DNA of 64,000 nucleotides from Mesorhizobium wenxiniae (GCF_002284535.1 NZ_NPKH01000037.1:102609-166608), one strand, 5' to 3'. Positions 26,451 to 35,331 are shown, numbered from the stretch's first letter. The notes: generated by a model not told the origin, from the sequence alone. Numbers and translations are program-made.

Positions 26451-27686
26451 ATGAATGATAGTGTTGTTATCATAGGAGCTGGGCACGCGGGGGTGCAAGC
26501 GGCGGCCAGTCTCCGCGAGGAGGGCTTCGGCGGCGGAGTTATCCTCGTTGGGGACGAGCCCGAATTGCCATACCATAAGCCTCCCTTGTCGAAGAGCTTC
26601 ATCAAAGATTCCGAGGCAAGATCGCAGCCGCTGCGCGGCGAACGATTCTATCTCGAGAACGCCATCGATCTTCGGCGCGGGACGCGGATTTCTCGGATCG
26701 ATCATAGAGGTCGCGTTTTAGATATCGATGGCGGTGGAACGATCGCTTTTAAGCACCTCATTTTAGCGACAGGCTCGCGTGCGCGCGCGCTCGAGATAGA
26801 GGGAGGGGATTTGTCCGGCGTGCGGTCCCTGAGATCGTTAGCGGACGCAAGGTCGATCGGCGAGCTTAGCAGAATAGCCGCAGAGATTGTTATCTTGGGA
26901 GGTGGCTTCATCGGACTGGAGCTGGCCGCTACGCTCGCTGCATGCGGTCGAAGCGTGACGGTTGTCGAAGCGGCGGATCGCCTGCTTAGTCGCGCAGTAT
27001 CCCCGGCAGTGGCGACCCACGTTCGCCATAGACTGGAGGCGAATGGTGTCCGCATCTTAACTGGAACATCGATTGGACGACTTGATGGGAATTCCGGTAA
27101 GGTCAAGGCCGCCCTCACCACGTCGGGCAAGAGGTTGCCTGCTGAGCTGGTCATCGTAGGCATTGGCGCAGTGCCGAATGTCAGACTAGCTCGGACCGCC
27201 GGTCTAACCGTCGCAAACGGCATCGCTGTAGACGACGGCATGAGAACCTCCCTGGCCGGCATTCTAGCGATAGGCGATGTCGCAGTTTATAAGCACTGGT
27301 TGAACGATGAGACCCTCCGATTAGAATCGGTGCAGAATGCAACCGACCAAGCCAGACTAGCTGCGCGAACTGTTGTGGGTATATCCGATGCCTACTCCGC
27401 CGTACCCTGGTTTTGGTCTGATATCGGCGATTTGAAGCTTCAGATGGTGGGGCTGACCGCACGCTGCGACACTCAAATCTTACTTGGTGACACAGGGGAC
27501 GACAGTTTTTCGGTCTTCCACTACCTCGGAGACCGTCTAATGGGTATAGACTCAGTAAACCGTCCCGCAGACCATATGCTTGGTCGCAAGATACTCAAAG
27601 CCGGCTTTTCCCCCGCGCGTCAGACCGTCATCGCTGGATCTGACGAATTGAAGAGGGCGTTTGCGGCTTATCAAGAAAAGAAATAG
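26451..27686 (+). CDS. FAD/NAD(P)H-dependent ferredoxin reductase (rhodocoxin/putidaredoxin reductase type)
   Basis: A 411-residue pyridine nucleotide-disulfide-type flavoprotein without redox cysteines, as in putidaredoxin reductase. FAD binding is seen at VVIIGAGHAGVQAAASLREE, then LPYHKPPLSKSFI, the NAD(P)H fold IVILGGGFIGLELAATLAACG, and the FAD-binding GILAIGDVAVYKH. The C-terminal domain has VPWFWSDIGDLKLQMVG, typical of reductases for [2Fe-2S] ferredoxins. A matching ferredoxin follows after 52 bases. No P450 or ring-hydroxylating oxygenase is next to them; the nearest possible partner is the MOSC protein upstream. Confidence 0.92.
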   Translation: MNDSVVIIGAGHAGVQAAASLREEGFGGGVILVGDEPELPYHKPPLSKSFIKDSEARSQPLRGERFYLENAIDLRRGTRISRIDHRGRVLDIDGGGTIAFKHLILATGSRARALEIEGGDLSGVRSLRSLADARSIGELSRIAAEIVILGGGFIGLELAATLAACGRSVTVVEAADRLLSRAVSPAVATHVRHRLEANGVRILTGTSIGRLDGNSGKVKAALTTSGKRLPAELVIVGIGAVPNVRLARTAGLTVANGIAVDDGMRTSLAGILAIGDVAVYKHWLNDETLRLESVQNATDQARLAARTVVGISDAYSAVPWFWSDIGDLKLQMVGLTARCDTQILLGDTGDDSFSVFHYLGDRLMGIDSVNRPADHMLGRKILKAGFSPARQTVIAGSDELKRAFAAYQEKK

Positions 27687-27738
27687 CGGGAATTGGGAGG
27701 CTGTCCTCCTTGCGTCCTCAGCAACCCCAGGTATAAAA

Positions 27739-28059
27739 ATGATCCGACTTGTCTTTATTACTTCGAATGGATCTCTTTACGAAGTGGAGGCCGAGGTCGG
27801 GTCGACTGCTATGAAATGCGCCGTGCGGAATTCTGTGCCAGGAATTGAAGCAGAGTGTGGTGGCGCGTGTACCTGTGCTACGTGCCATGTCTACGTCGAC
27901 GATTCCTGGCTTGCTGCAGTCGGCGAGACGCAGGCGATGGAGGCTGATATGTTGGATTACGCTTCTGACGTTCGTGCAAATTCGCGGCTGAGCTGTCAGA
28001 TTAAGATTCAACCGTCGCTTAACGGTTTGATTTTACGGATCCCAAGTAAGCAAGGGTGA
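27739..28059 (+). CDS. [2Fe-2S] ferredoxin, adrenodoxin/putidaredoxin type
   Basis: A 106-residue ferredoxin with cluster cysteines at 40, 46, 49 and 86, giving the C-x5-C-x2-C-x36-C spacing of the adrenodoxin group (ECGGACTCATCH, then SCQI). The start is ATG 27739; an upstream in-frame start overlapping the reductase is possible but would add unrelated residues. It would take electrons from the preceding reductase and pass them to an unknown terminal enzyme. The gene ends before a strong hairpin at 28133-28162 that probably stops transcription. Confidence 0.93.
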   Translation: MIRLVFITSNGSLYEVEAEVGSTAMKCAVRNSVPGIEAECGGACTCATCHVYVDDSWLAAVGETQAMEADMLDYASDVRANSRLSCQIKIQPSLNGLILRIPSKQG

Positions 28060-28132
28060 TAACCATTGCGGAAGCCGGTTTAATGCCTACTCCTAGGCGC
28101 CGCCCGATCCGACACTAAATCGCTGATAGCAA

Positions 28133-28162
28133 AATGCCGCGTTCCCGTAAGAACGCGGCATT
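28133..28162. terminator. Bidirectional hairpin terminator between ferredoxin and hutH
   Basis: A perfect 12-base inverted repeat, AATGCCGCGTTC and GAACGCGGCATT, encloses a six-base loop. Read leftward, towards the end of hutH transcription, the stem is followed by TTTTGC. Read rightward it is followed by CTTGCC. It lies between two convergent genes and can serve both, best for hutH. Confidence 0.8.
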
Positions 28163-28184
28163 CTTGCCTGGGAGGCATTAAGGC

Positions 28185-29705
28185 TCAGATTATCGGCAGC
28201 AGATCGCGTCCGACTGCATCGACGAGCGCCCCCGAGCGCACAAGCTTCGTCGCTGCGGCAATGTCGGGGGACTGACGGCGATCTTCTTCGAGATGCGGGA
28301 CCACGGCGCGTAGCGCCGAACGCCCGCGCTCCAGGGCCTCGGAGCTCCGCAATGGCGCATGGAAGTCACATGCCTGCACAGCGGTCATCAGCTCGATTCC
28401 AATGATCGTCTGCGTATTCTGGGCCATCGGTAAAGTTCGACGCGCGCCGTGCGTCGCCATGGAAACATGGTCTTCCTGGTTTGCGGACGTCGGAATTGTG
28501 TCGATGACCGCTGGCGTCGCCTTCTGCTTGTTTTCGGACGTCAGCGCCGCGGCGGTGATCTGTCCCATCATAAGCCCCGAGTTCAGCCCTGCGTCGCGGG
28601 TTAAGAAGGCCGGCAGGCCAGACAACGATGTATCCAACAACATCGAGCTGCGACGCTCGGACATAGAGCCGATCTCAACAATCGCCAAGGCAAGATAGTC
28701 TGCCGCGAACGCCACGGGCTCAGCATGGAAATTACCGCCCGACAGGACGTCACCGTTTTCAAAAAGCAACGGATTGTCGGATACGCTCTGCGCTTCAATG
28801 CCGAGAATGCTGCTCGAGTGGCGCAAAGCGTCGAGGCATGAGCCCATGACCTGCGGCATGCATCGTAGGCAATACGGATCCTGAACTTTGCTGCAGTTGC
28901 GGTGGCTTTCCCGAATTTCAGAGCCCGCTACAAGTTCCTTCAAAGCTGCAGCGACATCCACTTGGCCGGCATGTGGGCGAAGCGCATGAATCCTCGGGTC
29001 AAAGGGCGTGTCGGTTCCCTTCGCACCTTCGAGTGAAAGGACACCCGTAACAAGGGCGGCCTCAAAGGCACGTTCCGTCTCGAAGGTTCCAGCAAGCGCC
29101 AATGCCGTTGATACTTGCGTGCCGTTCAGTAGGGCAAGTCCTTCCTTGGGAGCAAGAACCAGCGGAGTCAAACCGTGGTGGGCAAGAACTTCGGTCGAAG
29201 GGACGACTTTGCCGTCGACGACGAATTCACCAATGCCCATCATTGACGAAACGAAATGGGCAAGAGGAGCCAGGTCGCCAGAAGCCCCAACCGAGCCCTG
29301 AGCGGGTACTGCTGGAATGAGGTCGAGGGCGATCAGCTTCTCAATCATGCGAATAGTTTCGAGGCGAGCGCCGGAGGCTCCGTGCGATAGACTTGCGACT
29401 TTCAACGCGCCGATCAGGCGGACCACCTGCGCGGGAAGGTAGTCACCGACACCCACGGAGTGCGAGAGAATCAAGTTTCGCTGCAGCAATGCCAATTGAT
29501 CGTCTTCAATACGGACCGTCGCCAGCTTTCCGAAACCAGTATTGATACCGTAAACTGGCGCACCTTTGCGGATGATGTTTTGAACGGCTTCCGCACCGGC
29601 GTTGATCCGCGCGTCAGCTGAGCCGGAGAGATTGAACGGCGCTCCCCAATAGATTTGGCGCCAGTCCGCGAGCGTGTTTGATCCAGGCACGATGGCAATC
29701 GTCAT
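28185..29705 (-). CDS. hutH: Histidine ammonia-lyase family protein (HutH-like)
   Basis: A 506-residue MIO-dependent ammonia-lyase. The self-cyclising Ala-Ser-Gly triad is at 141-143 in GSVGASGDLAPLAHF. Other conserved parts are VYGINTGFGKLA, LLNGTQVSTALALAG, VQDPYCLRCMPQVMG, NPLLFENGDVLSGGNFHAEP and SANQEDHVSM. The expected reaction is L-histidine to urocanate plus ammonia in the cytoplasm. Start ATG 29705 has a GGAG site. It stands alone, divergent from a LysR gene, while a urocanase-like gene lies in the neighbouring operon. No hutI, hutG or hutF is present, so the usual hut route is incomplete and a modified histidine as substrate is possible. Confidence 0.92.
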   Translation of the reverse strand: MTIAIVPGSNTLADWRQIYWGAPFNLSGSADARINAGAEAVQNIIRKGAPVYGINTGFGKLATVRIEDDQLALLQRNLILSHSVGVGDYLPAQVVRLIGALKVASLSHGASGARLETIRMIEKLIALDLIPAVPAQGSVGASGDLAPLAHFVSSMMGIGEFVVDGKVVPSTEVLAHHGLTPLVLAPKEGLALLNGTQVSTALALAGTFETERAFEAALVTGVLSLEGAKGTDTPFDPRIHALRPHAGQVDVAAALKELVAGSEIRESHRNCSKVQDPYCLRCMPQVMGSCLDALRHSSSILGIEAQSVSDNPLLFENGDVLSGGNFHAEPVAFAADYLALAIVEIGSMSERRSSMLLDTSLSGLPAFLTRDAGLNSGLMMGQITAAALTSENKQKATPAVIDTIPTSANQEDHVSMATHGARRTLPMAQNTQTIIGIELMTAVQACDFHAPLRSSEALERGRSALRAVVPHLEEDRRQSPDIAAATKLVRSGALVDAVGRDLLPII

Positions 29706-29870
29706 ATGAACTCCGGAGATCGATCATTTTGGCTATTTATCTGCGGCCACGATAGTGAGGTCAGGGGAAACCTTGTAGACGCGAATCTGCACATAATGTT
29801 GCAGGGACTGGAAACAAAAGGCTATCCAATTTACGGTATTTGGAAACAGAGCTGAAATGCGACCAGGAAA

Positions 29871-30794
29871 ATGAAGCAGGATATCCCGCCCCTTCACGAT
29901 GTTGATATTCGCTTACTCCGGATATTCAAATCCGTAGTCGAATGCCGCGGTTTCTCGGCGGCCGAGGAGACCCTTGGCGTCGGCAGGTCAACCATCAGCA
30001 AGCATGTGGCTGATCTTGAGGCGCGTCTTTCCATCCGCTTGTGCGAACGCGGGCGCGCAGGCTTCAGCGTGACCTCGCATGGACAGATTGTCTACGAGGC
30101 GACAATCGAACTTCTCGACTCACTCGATCATTTCCGGTCGCAAATATCCGTTGCGAAAGGTCGCCTCTCCGGTTCGATCAACCTTTGGGTCATGGACAGC
30201 ACCCAGTTCGAAGTCAGGAACCCCTTGGCGCAGGCTCTCGCCTCCTTCAATCGGAGAGAGGGCGCAGTTATTATAAACATAAATACGGCCGACCCCGAGG
30301 CCGTGGAGGAAGCGGTTATTAATCGCCAAGCCAATGTCGGAGTCACCATTGCAAACAGCGACATGCCCGGGTTGACGTACCGGGCCGTGGGCTCGGAAAC
30401 GACTTCACTTTACGCCGCAAGCAACCATCCAGTGAATACGCTAACGGGAGGCGAGCGAATCAAGGATGTCGACCTAGAGAAATTCGACTTTGTAACTCGG
30501 GGATATCTCCGGAGCGAGCCAACTCTAAGAGGCCGTCGCTGGAAGTCCACCGCGATCGCTTTTCACGTCGAAGCCAACCTACAACTTGTACTGAGCGGCC
30601 AATATCTAGGCGTAATACCCGATCACATTGCGGCGCCGTGGGTAAAGAACGGCGAGCTCATCAGACTGCCTCTCCCCGAGGCTCAGAGCACGTCAACGAT
30701 TTTCGCGGTCTTCCGAACCAGGTCCAAAAGCCTCCCTGTGGTGACAGCGATGGTCGAAGACATCGCAAACGCTTACCGGATGACCCGCAAATAA
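29871..30794 (+). CDS. LysR-family transcriptional regulator
   Basis: A 307-residue LysR-type regulator. The N-terminal winged helix reads DVDIRLLRIFKSVVECRGFSAAEETLGVGRSTISKHVADLEARL, with the effector-binding domain from about residue 95. Start ATG 29871 has an AGGAAA site. It is divergent from hutH across 165 bases and convergent with the amidohydrolase gene, with which it leaves only five bases. The usual LysR arrangement makes it a likely regulator of hutH and perhaps of the hydantoinase-urocanase operon. The inducer may be urocanate or a related molecule, which is an inference from position. Confidence 0.93.
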   Translation: MKQDIPPLHDVDIRLLRIFKSVVECRGFSAAEETLGVGRSTISKHVADLEARLSIRLCERGRAGFSVTSHGQIVYEATIELLDSLDHFRSQISVAKGRLSGSINLWVMDSTQFEVRNPLAQALASFNRREGAVIININTADPEAVEEAVINRQANVGVTIANSDMPGLTYRAVGSETTSLYAASNHPVNTLTGGERIKDVDLEKFDFVTRGYLRSEPTLRGRRWKSTAIAFHVEANLQLVLSGQYLGVIPDHIAAPWVKNGELIRLPLPEAQSTSTIFAVFRTRSKSLPVVTAMVEDIANAYRMTRK

Positions 30795-30799
30795 TCACT

Positions 30800-32314
30800 T
30801 CAAGACCAGAGAGCCTGGAACCCCGCCGGTCTCCAGCAATTGCATCGTCCAGCGTAGGGCTTCGCAAAAGAGCTTTCTAGGCATTTGCGGTAGGCCTCTA
30901 CCAAGTATGGTTCCAGTTCTTTGCCCTTAGGTATGCCGTCAAGGACCTTCTTTTGAATGACCGCGAGCCGCCCTTTTATCTCGCGGCGCACCTCCCCCTC
31001 GTCCACCGTCACAAACTCGCCGTTTCTCAAAATTGCAAGGCCGTCCACATACGAGTGCCGCAGCGCCCTTGCTGCGTCCGCGAATACGAGATGCACTTTA
31101 ACGTCATTAAGCGGCGTGAAAGCATCCGCTTCCAAATCAAACATCAGAAAATCCGCTTTGAAGCCAGGTTGGAGCGCACCAAGATTATCACCTCGCGCCA
31201 TCAGGCTGGCTCCATGGCGGGTGGCAGATCGCAAACCAGCACTGGCATCCAGCCATCTTTCATAGTCGTCCGTCTGCGTCGTCTGCAACATTACTCCAAG
31301 TTTCACGGATTCGAACATTGAGCAACCGTCGTTACCATTGTGATTGTCGGTGCCCAGGCCCACCGAAATCCCTCGAGAAAGCATCTCTATGACTGGCGCT
31401 ATGCCACTGCCAAGTTTGAGGTTGCTGACGGGATTGTGGGAAATCTTGGATCCCGATGCAGCGATGACATCAAGGTCTTCCGCACACATCCACACACCGT
31501 GGATTAAAACGGAATTCGATCGCAGTACACCGATTTCGGCCATCATTGAAACAATCGATTTACCATAGAAGTACGGGCCGCTCATTGCCTGGACGCGGCT
31601 CTCCAGAACGTGTGTCAACACGGGTCTTGAAAGGCTATCTGCGAGATCCCAAGCGTCTTGTTGGAATTTCACACTGCATCTTTGGGGACCTGAGACAGAC
31701 ACAACAGACCTGACCCGACCGTCGTATTTGTCCGCAAGCACCTTCCATATCTCGAGCATGTCGCACTGCGGAACCACTGCGGATTGTCCTCGGCTCTTAA
31801 GGTGAGCAGGCAGGGCATCGTCAAGATAAGGAATAGTCTCGTGGCCGGGTCGATCCGAATATGCAATGCCGACATCAGCGCGGAGACCTAAATCCTCATA
31901 GGCTCTGAACACAGCTTCGATAGTTGGCGAATCGAGCTGCAGACCAAGGTGCACATCATCCATGACGGCTGTTGCTCCGCCCCGAACTAGCTCCATTCCG
32001 CCGATAAGCGTGCGAAGGTAGATCTCATCTGGCGTCCAGTTTCTTCCAACCGTGGGCGGATTGTAGATACTCATCCAGATTTCGAGAGGCAGGGGCGAAA
32101 ATCGCCCTCTGTCCCAGCGGTCATGGGAATGATAGTGCGTGTTGACGTAACCAGGCGCAACCAGGAAGCCATCCGCGGAGTGAACCTCGGTAACCCCATA
32201 ATTCCCAGGAGCGAGGTCTTTTCCCATAGCTATGATTGTGTCGCCGCGGATGACGAGATCCCTCTCGCTAGCCTCGTCATCTGCGTGGGCGAGCACGAGC
32301 CCGCCTTTTAGCAT
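30800..32314 (-). CDS. TRZ/ATZ-type metal-dependent amidohydrolase
   Basis: A 504-residue amidohydrolase-superfamily enzyme of the AtzA/TrzN/cytosine deaminase type, which displaces an amino, chloro or thio group from a heterocycle. Expected metal and catalytic residues are His60 and His62 in NTHYHSHD, His235 in LTHVLESR, His272 in LIHGVWM and Asp323 in GLGTDNHNG. I prefer ATG 32314 with GAGGGG upstream; a TTG at 32344 overlapping the urocanase stop would give 514 residues. It is the last gene of the operon hydantoinase-carbamoylase-urocanase. A role in removing sulfur or nitrogen from C2 of an imidazolone-type product would link urocanase and hydantoinase. Imidazolonepropionase is a second possibility. 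Confidence 0.88.
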   Translation of the reverse strand: MLKGGLVLAHADDEASERDLVIRGDTIIAMGKDLAPGNYGVTEVHSADGFLVAPGYVNTHYHSHDRWDRGRFSPLPLEIWMSIYNPPTVGRNWTPDEIYLRTLIGGMELVRGGATAVMDDVHLGLQLDSPTIEAVFRAYEDLGLRADVGIAYSDRPGHETIPYLDDALPAHLKSRGQSAVVPQCDMLEIWKVLADKYDGRVRSVVSVSGPQRCSVKFQQDAWDLADSLSRPVLTHVLESRVQAMSGPYFYGKSIVSMMAEIGVLRSNSVLIHGVWMCAEDLDVIAASGSKISHNPVSNLKLGSGIAPVIEMLSRGISVGLGTDNHNGNDGCSMFESVKLGVMLQTTQTDDYERWLDASAGLRSATRHGASLMARGDNLGALQPGFKADFLMFDLEADAFTPLNDVKVHLVFADAARALRHSYVDGLAILRNGEFVTVDEGEVRREIKGRLAVIQKKVLDGIPKGKELEPYLVEAYRKCLESSFAKPYAGRCNCWRPAGFQALWS

Positions 32315-32340
32315 CCAGGTTGGCCCCTCGCTCACTGGCG

Positions 32341-34047
32341 TCAAGCCTTTTTCAGCGGGGGGCCGAAATTGGCGTCAGGCGACCACCACAATGGGATGCT
32401 GATCGTTTCATCTGTCAGCGGGCCCTTGCCTTCGGCGACCTGGCGAGCCATCGGGTAGCCCGCTTGCGCATGGCGAACGATACCGATGCCCGCATCGGTC
32501 GTCAGGCATGCCTCGAGGCGCATATCTGCCTCATCGGTTCCGTCTGCGATCATGGTTACCCCGGTATGGGCAGAGATACCCATCGTTCCGTTGGCCTGGA
32601 TGGCGACAAGGTCCGCCATTGCCGCCGTGTTGAGGAGCGCATTTAGATATGGCCAGTCCGAAATAGCATCCGAGCCGTCGATCATGTCTTCCGTTTCGAA
32701 TGCCGGATTGGCAATCGACCCGCAATCAAGATTGTCACGGGAGAACGCGATTGGGCCTTTCAACTCGCCGTTGCGGACCAGCGCGTTTGCTGCCAGCCCA
32801 AATGCTTTGCGCTGGCCGAACCCCAGGAAGCAGATTCGAGCGGGCAAACCCTCAATTGGTAGTTTGGCACTCGCGCGCGGGATCCAACGCTGGACAATCT
32901 GGTCGTCGGGAAAAAGCTCAAGCGCCAGTTTATCGAGACGGGCCTGATCCGCCTGTTCGCCCGAAATGCATGTCCAGCGGAATGGGCCCCGGCCTTGGAA
33001 GAAGAGCGGGCGTACATACCGCGCGATGCATCCGGGGAACCGGAAGGCCTCTTCTCGTGGCATACCGGCATCTACGCACTCTTTCCGAATGAACGTGCCG
33101 TACTCGAACACAACCGAGCCGCGATCCATGAACCTGTTCAGGGATTTCACCATGCGAAGCATGGTCTCGCGCGACCTCTGCAAGTATGTGTCTGGATCAC
33201 CAATCCGTAGCGAAACAGCGTCACCTGGCGTGAAACCCGAGGCGACAAGCGCATACGGATCGTGGCAAGGGCACATTTCAGTGACAATGTCGGGTTTCCA
33301 TCCTAGCTCCAAGGCCTCCTCCATCACGTCGCACATGTTCCCCGCCAGGATGATCCCGAGCGGTTGCTTGCGCGCCTTGGCATCTTCCGCAAGTTCGATT
33401 GCTTCATTCAGCGATGCAACCTGGATATCGGCGTAGCGTGAGGCGATACGCTGTTTGATTATGTCTTCACGGACCTCTACGCAAACCGTGACGCCACCAT
33501 GCATGGTCATCGCGAAGGGCTGCGAACGACCCATCCCGCCCAGACCAGCAGTGAAAAAAATCCGGCCTGCAAGCTCGCCACCGAAGTGCTCGTCAGCGAC
33601 CAGGCTTAGCGTCTCGAACGTTCCCTCAACGACGCCCTGGCTCCCGATGTATTGCCACGGACCAGCGGTGTAGGAGGAAAACGTCGTGAGATTCTGCTCC
33701 ATGAGTTTGTAGAACATGGGCCAGTTCGCATTGATGACGTTCGTATTCCCCATCACCACCCGTGGGGCAAGCCTATGCGTTTTGAAAACCGCGACAGGCA
33801 TACCCGCCTGGACCGCCAGCGTCTCGTCGTTCTCCAGGTTCTTAAGCGCCTCAACGATCGCGTGGTAACTTTCCCAGTTCCGCGCGGCCTTGCCGATGCC
33901 GCCGTAGACCACGAGATTCTCGGGGCGCTCGGCATTCTCGAGGTTGTTTTCCAGCATACGGAGGATGGATTCCTGTTTCCAGCCCTTGCATCTAAGCTCC
34001 TGACCACGGTGCGCCTTTACCCCGTTAAGCATGGCAACAGTACTCAT
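32341..34047 (-). CDS. Atypical urocanase (urocanate hydratase-like)
   Basis: A 568-residue protein of the urocanase family, which uses tightly bound NAD+ to add water to urocanate. Family text is clear: RCKGWKQESILRMLENN, VVYGGIGKAARNW, FTAGLGGMGRSQPFAMTMHGG, GPFRW and DGSDAISDWPYLNALLNTAA. It departs from common HutU at two key places. The stretch RPLFCRGIGPFRW, holding the reactive cysteine of the Pseudomonas enzyme, reads RPLFFQGRGPFRW (346-358). The glycine-rich HHGGGVGMGYSQHSG reads QANGTMGISAHTG (484-496). DQTSAHDP reads EMCPCHDP (257-264). A changed substrate, for example thiourocanate, is likely. It sits 24 bases after the carbamoylase gene. Confidence 0.88.
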   Translation of the reverse strand: MSTVAMLNGVKAHRGQELRCKGWKQESILRMLENNLENAERPENLVVYGGIGKAARNWESYHAIVEALKNLENDETLAVQAGMPVAVFKTHRLAPRVVMGNTNVINANWPMFYKLMEQNLTTFSSYTAGPWQYIGSQGVVEGTFETLSLVADEHFGGELAGRIFFTAGLGGMGRSQPFAMTMHGGVTVCVEVREDIIKQRIASRYADIQVASLNEAIELAEDAKARKQPLGIILAGNMCDVMEEALELGWKPDIVTEMCPCHDPYALVASGFTPGDAVSLRIGDPDTYLQRSRETMLRMVKSLNRFMDRGSVVFEYGTFIRKECVDAGMPREEAFRFPGCIARYVRPLFFQGRGPFRWTCISGEQADQARLDKLALELFPDDQIVQRWIPRASAKLPIEGLPARICFLGFGQRKAFGLAANALVRNGELKGPIAFSRDNLDCGSIANPAFETEDMIDGSDAISDWPYLNALLNTAAMADLVAIQANGTMGISAHTGVTMIADGTDEADMRLEACLTTDAGIGIVRHAQAGYPMARQVAEGKGPLTDETISIPLWWSPDANFGPPLKKA

Positions 34048-34071
34048 TATGATTTCCTGTGTGTTCGATGA

Positions 34072-35331
34072 TTAGTTTTTCGCATCGAGAGCGATGATCG
34101 TGTCGACTAGAGCTTGGGCGCCCCGCACGATCTGATCGATTGAACTGAACTCTTCCGGGCAGTGACTCCTGCCGTCCAGACAAGGAATGAAGATCATTCC
34201 GGAAGGCGCAAAGAGGGCAACATGCGCGGCGTCGTGGCCTGCTCCGCTTGGCATTGATCGGTATTTGAGGTTGGAAGCCGATGCAGCATCGGAAATCGCG
34301 AGCTGAATGTCCGTGTCCATTGTAACTGGGTCGCTCCGACCGATGATGCGCGTTCTAAAGGTAAGTCCTCGCTCCTCCGCGATCGTGCGGATCGTCCCCT
34401 CCGCCCATTTGTGATAGCGCGTCAATGGTTGCCCCTGCCCTGCACGAACTTCGAGAACAAAGGAGACGCGGCCGGGAACGACGTTCGAAGCGTTGGGGTG
34501 AACTTCGAGCTTGCCTACGGTTGCCACCAAAGGTGCGTAATAGTCTTGACGAGCTTGGGCATCAAACGCGGCGATCATCAGCGACGCTCCTACAAGCGCG
34601 TCCTTGCGCAGTCCCATGGGAGTCGCCCCGGAATGGTCGGCACGTCCTCCGATGTCGACCGCAATTCGCGTGATCCCAACGATCGCCGTCACGACACCGA
34701 TGTCTTCCTCGGAGCCCTCGAGGACGCGTCCCTGTTCGATATGTATCTCCACGAAGCCTGCGATATCCCCGCGTGGACGCAGCGGAGCGATCAGCCTGTC
34801 GGGATCGCCTCCCATCCTTCGGATCCCTTGACCCAAGGTCGTGCCGTCGGCAGCTTTGAAATCCAGATGTTCATGCGAAAGCTCGCCTGCCATGGCGCGG
34901 CTACCGATGCAGGACAATCCGTACTGATTGGGCTCTTCAGCGAGAAAGTCGATCACCTCGAACGGATGACGCAGTCGATGACCGGCGTCGCGCATTGCCG
35001 ATGCGACCTCAAGCGCAGCTATCACGCCCAAGGCGCCATCGAACCTACCTCCAGCGGGCACGGTGTCGCTGTGCGAACCGGAGGCAAGCGCACCAAGTCC
35101 ATTACTCGTGCCATGCAAGCGTCCGATTAGGTTTCCACCTGCGTCGATGTTCGTCTCGAGCCCCGATGCACTCATCTCCCCTTTCAACCATTCGCGAGCT
35201 TTAAGATGTAGGTCAGAAAAAGCGGTTCTTTCCCACGGCCTTCCGGGCTCCGTGAATTCCGATAGACGCTTCAGACGAGCCGCCAGACGCTTCTCGTCAA
35301 TACGGACGGCCGGTTTAAGGGCCGCCGTCAT
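34072..35331 (-). CDS. N-carbamoyl-L-amino acid hydrolase / allantoate amidohydrolase family (M20)
   Basis: A 419-residue Zn/Mn-dependent M20-type amidase of the HyuC/AllC group, which cleaves the carbamoyl group from N-carbamoyl amino acids to give amino acid, CO2 and ammonia. Metal-site marks are SGSHSDTVPAGGRFDGALGV (His87, Asp98), FLAEEPNQYG, EIHIEQGRVLE, GRADHSGATPMGLRKDAL and SGAGHDAAHVALFAP. The start is ATG 35331, which overlaps the upstream hydantoinase stop (ATGA). With the hydantoinase before it and urocanase after it, N-carbamoyl-L-glutamate is the most sensible substrate, giving glutamate. Confidence 0.93.
   Translation of the reverse strand: MTAALKPAVRIDEKRLAARLKRLSEFTEPGRPWERTAFSDLHLKAREWLKGEMSASGLETNIDAGGNLIGRLHGTSNGLGALASGSHSDTVPAGGRFDGALGVIAALEVASAMRDAGHRLRHPFEVIDFLAEEPNQYGLSCIGSRAMAGELSHEHLDFKAADGTTLGQGIRRMGGDPDRLIAPLRPRGDIAGFVEIHIEQGRVLEGSEEDIGVVTAIVGITRIAVDIGGRADHSGATPMGLRKDALVGASLMIAAFDAQARQDYYAPLVATVGKLEVHPNASNVVPGRVSFVLEVRAGQGQPLTRYHKWAEGTIRTIAEERGLTFRTRIIGRSDPVTMDTDIQLAISDAASASNLKYRSMPSGAGHDAAHVALFAPSGMIFIPCLDGRSHCPEEFSSIDQIVRGAQALVDTIIALDAKN

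Noticed and set aside
30800..32314. Calling this gene hutI (imidazolonepropionase) or hutF
   Set aside because: The sequence reads as a TRZ/ATZ-type amidohydrolase and is longer than usual HutI; a hydantoinase and carbamoylase in the same operon would be superfluous with HutI. The possibility is kept only as an alternative.
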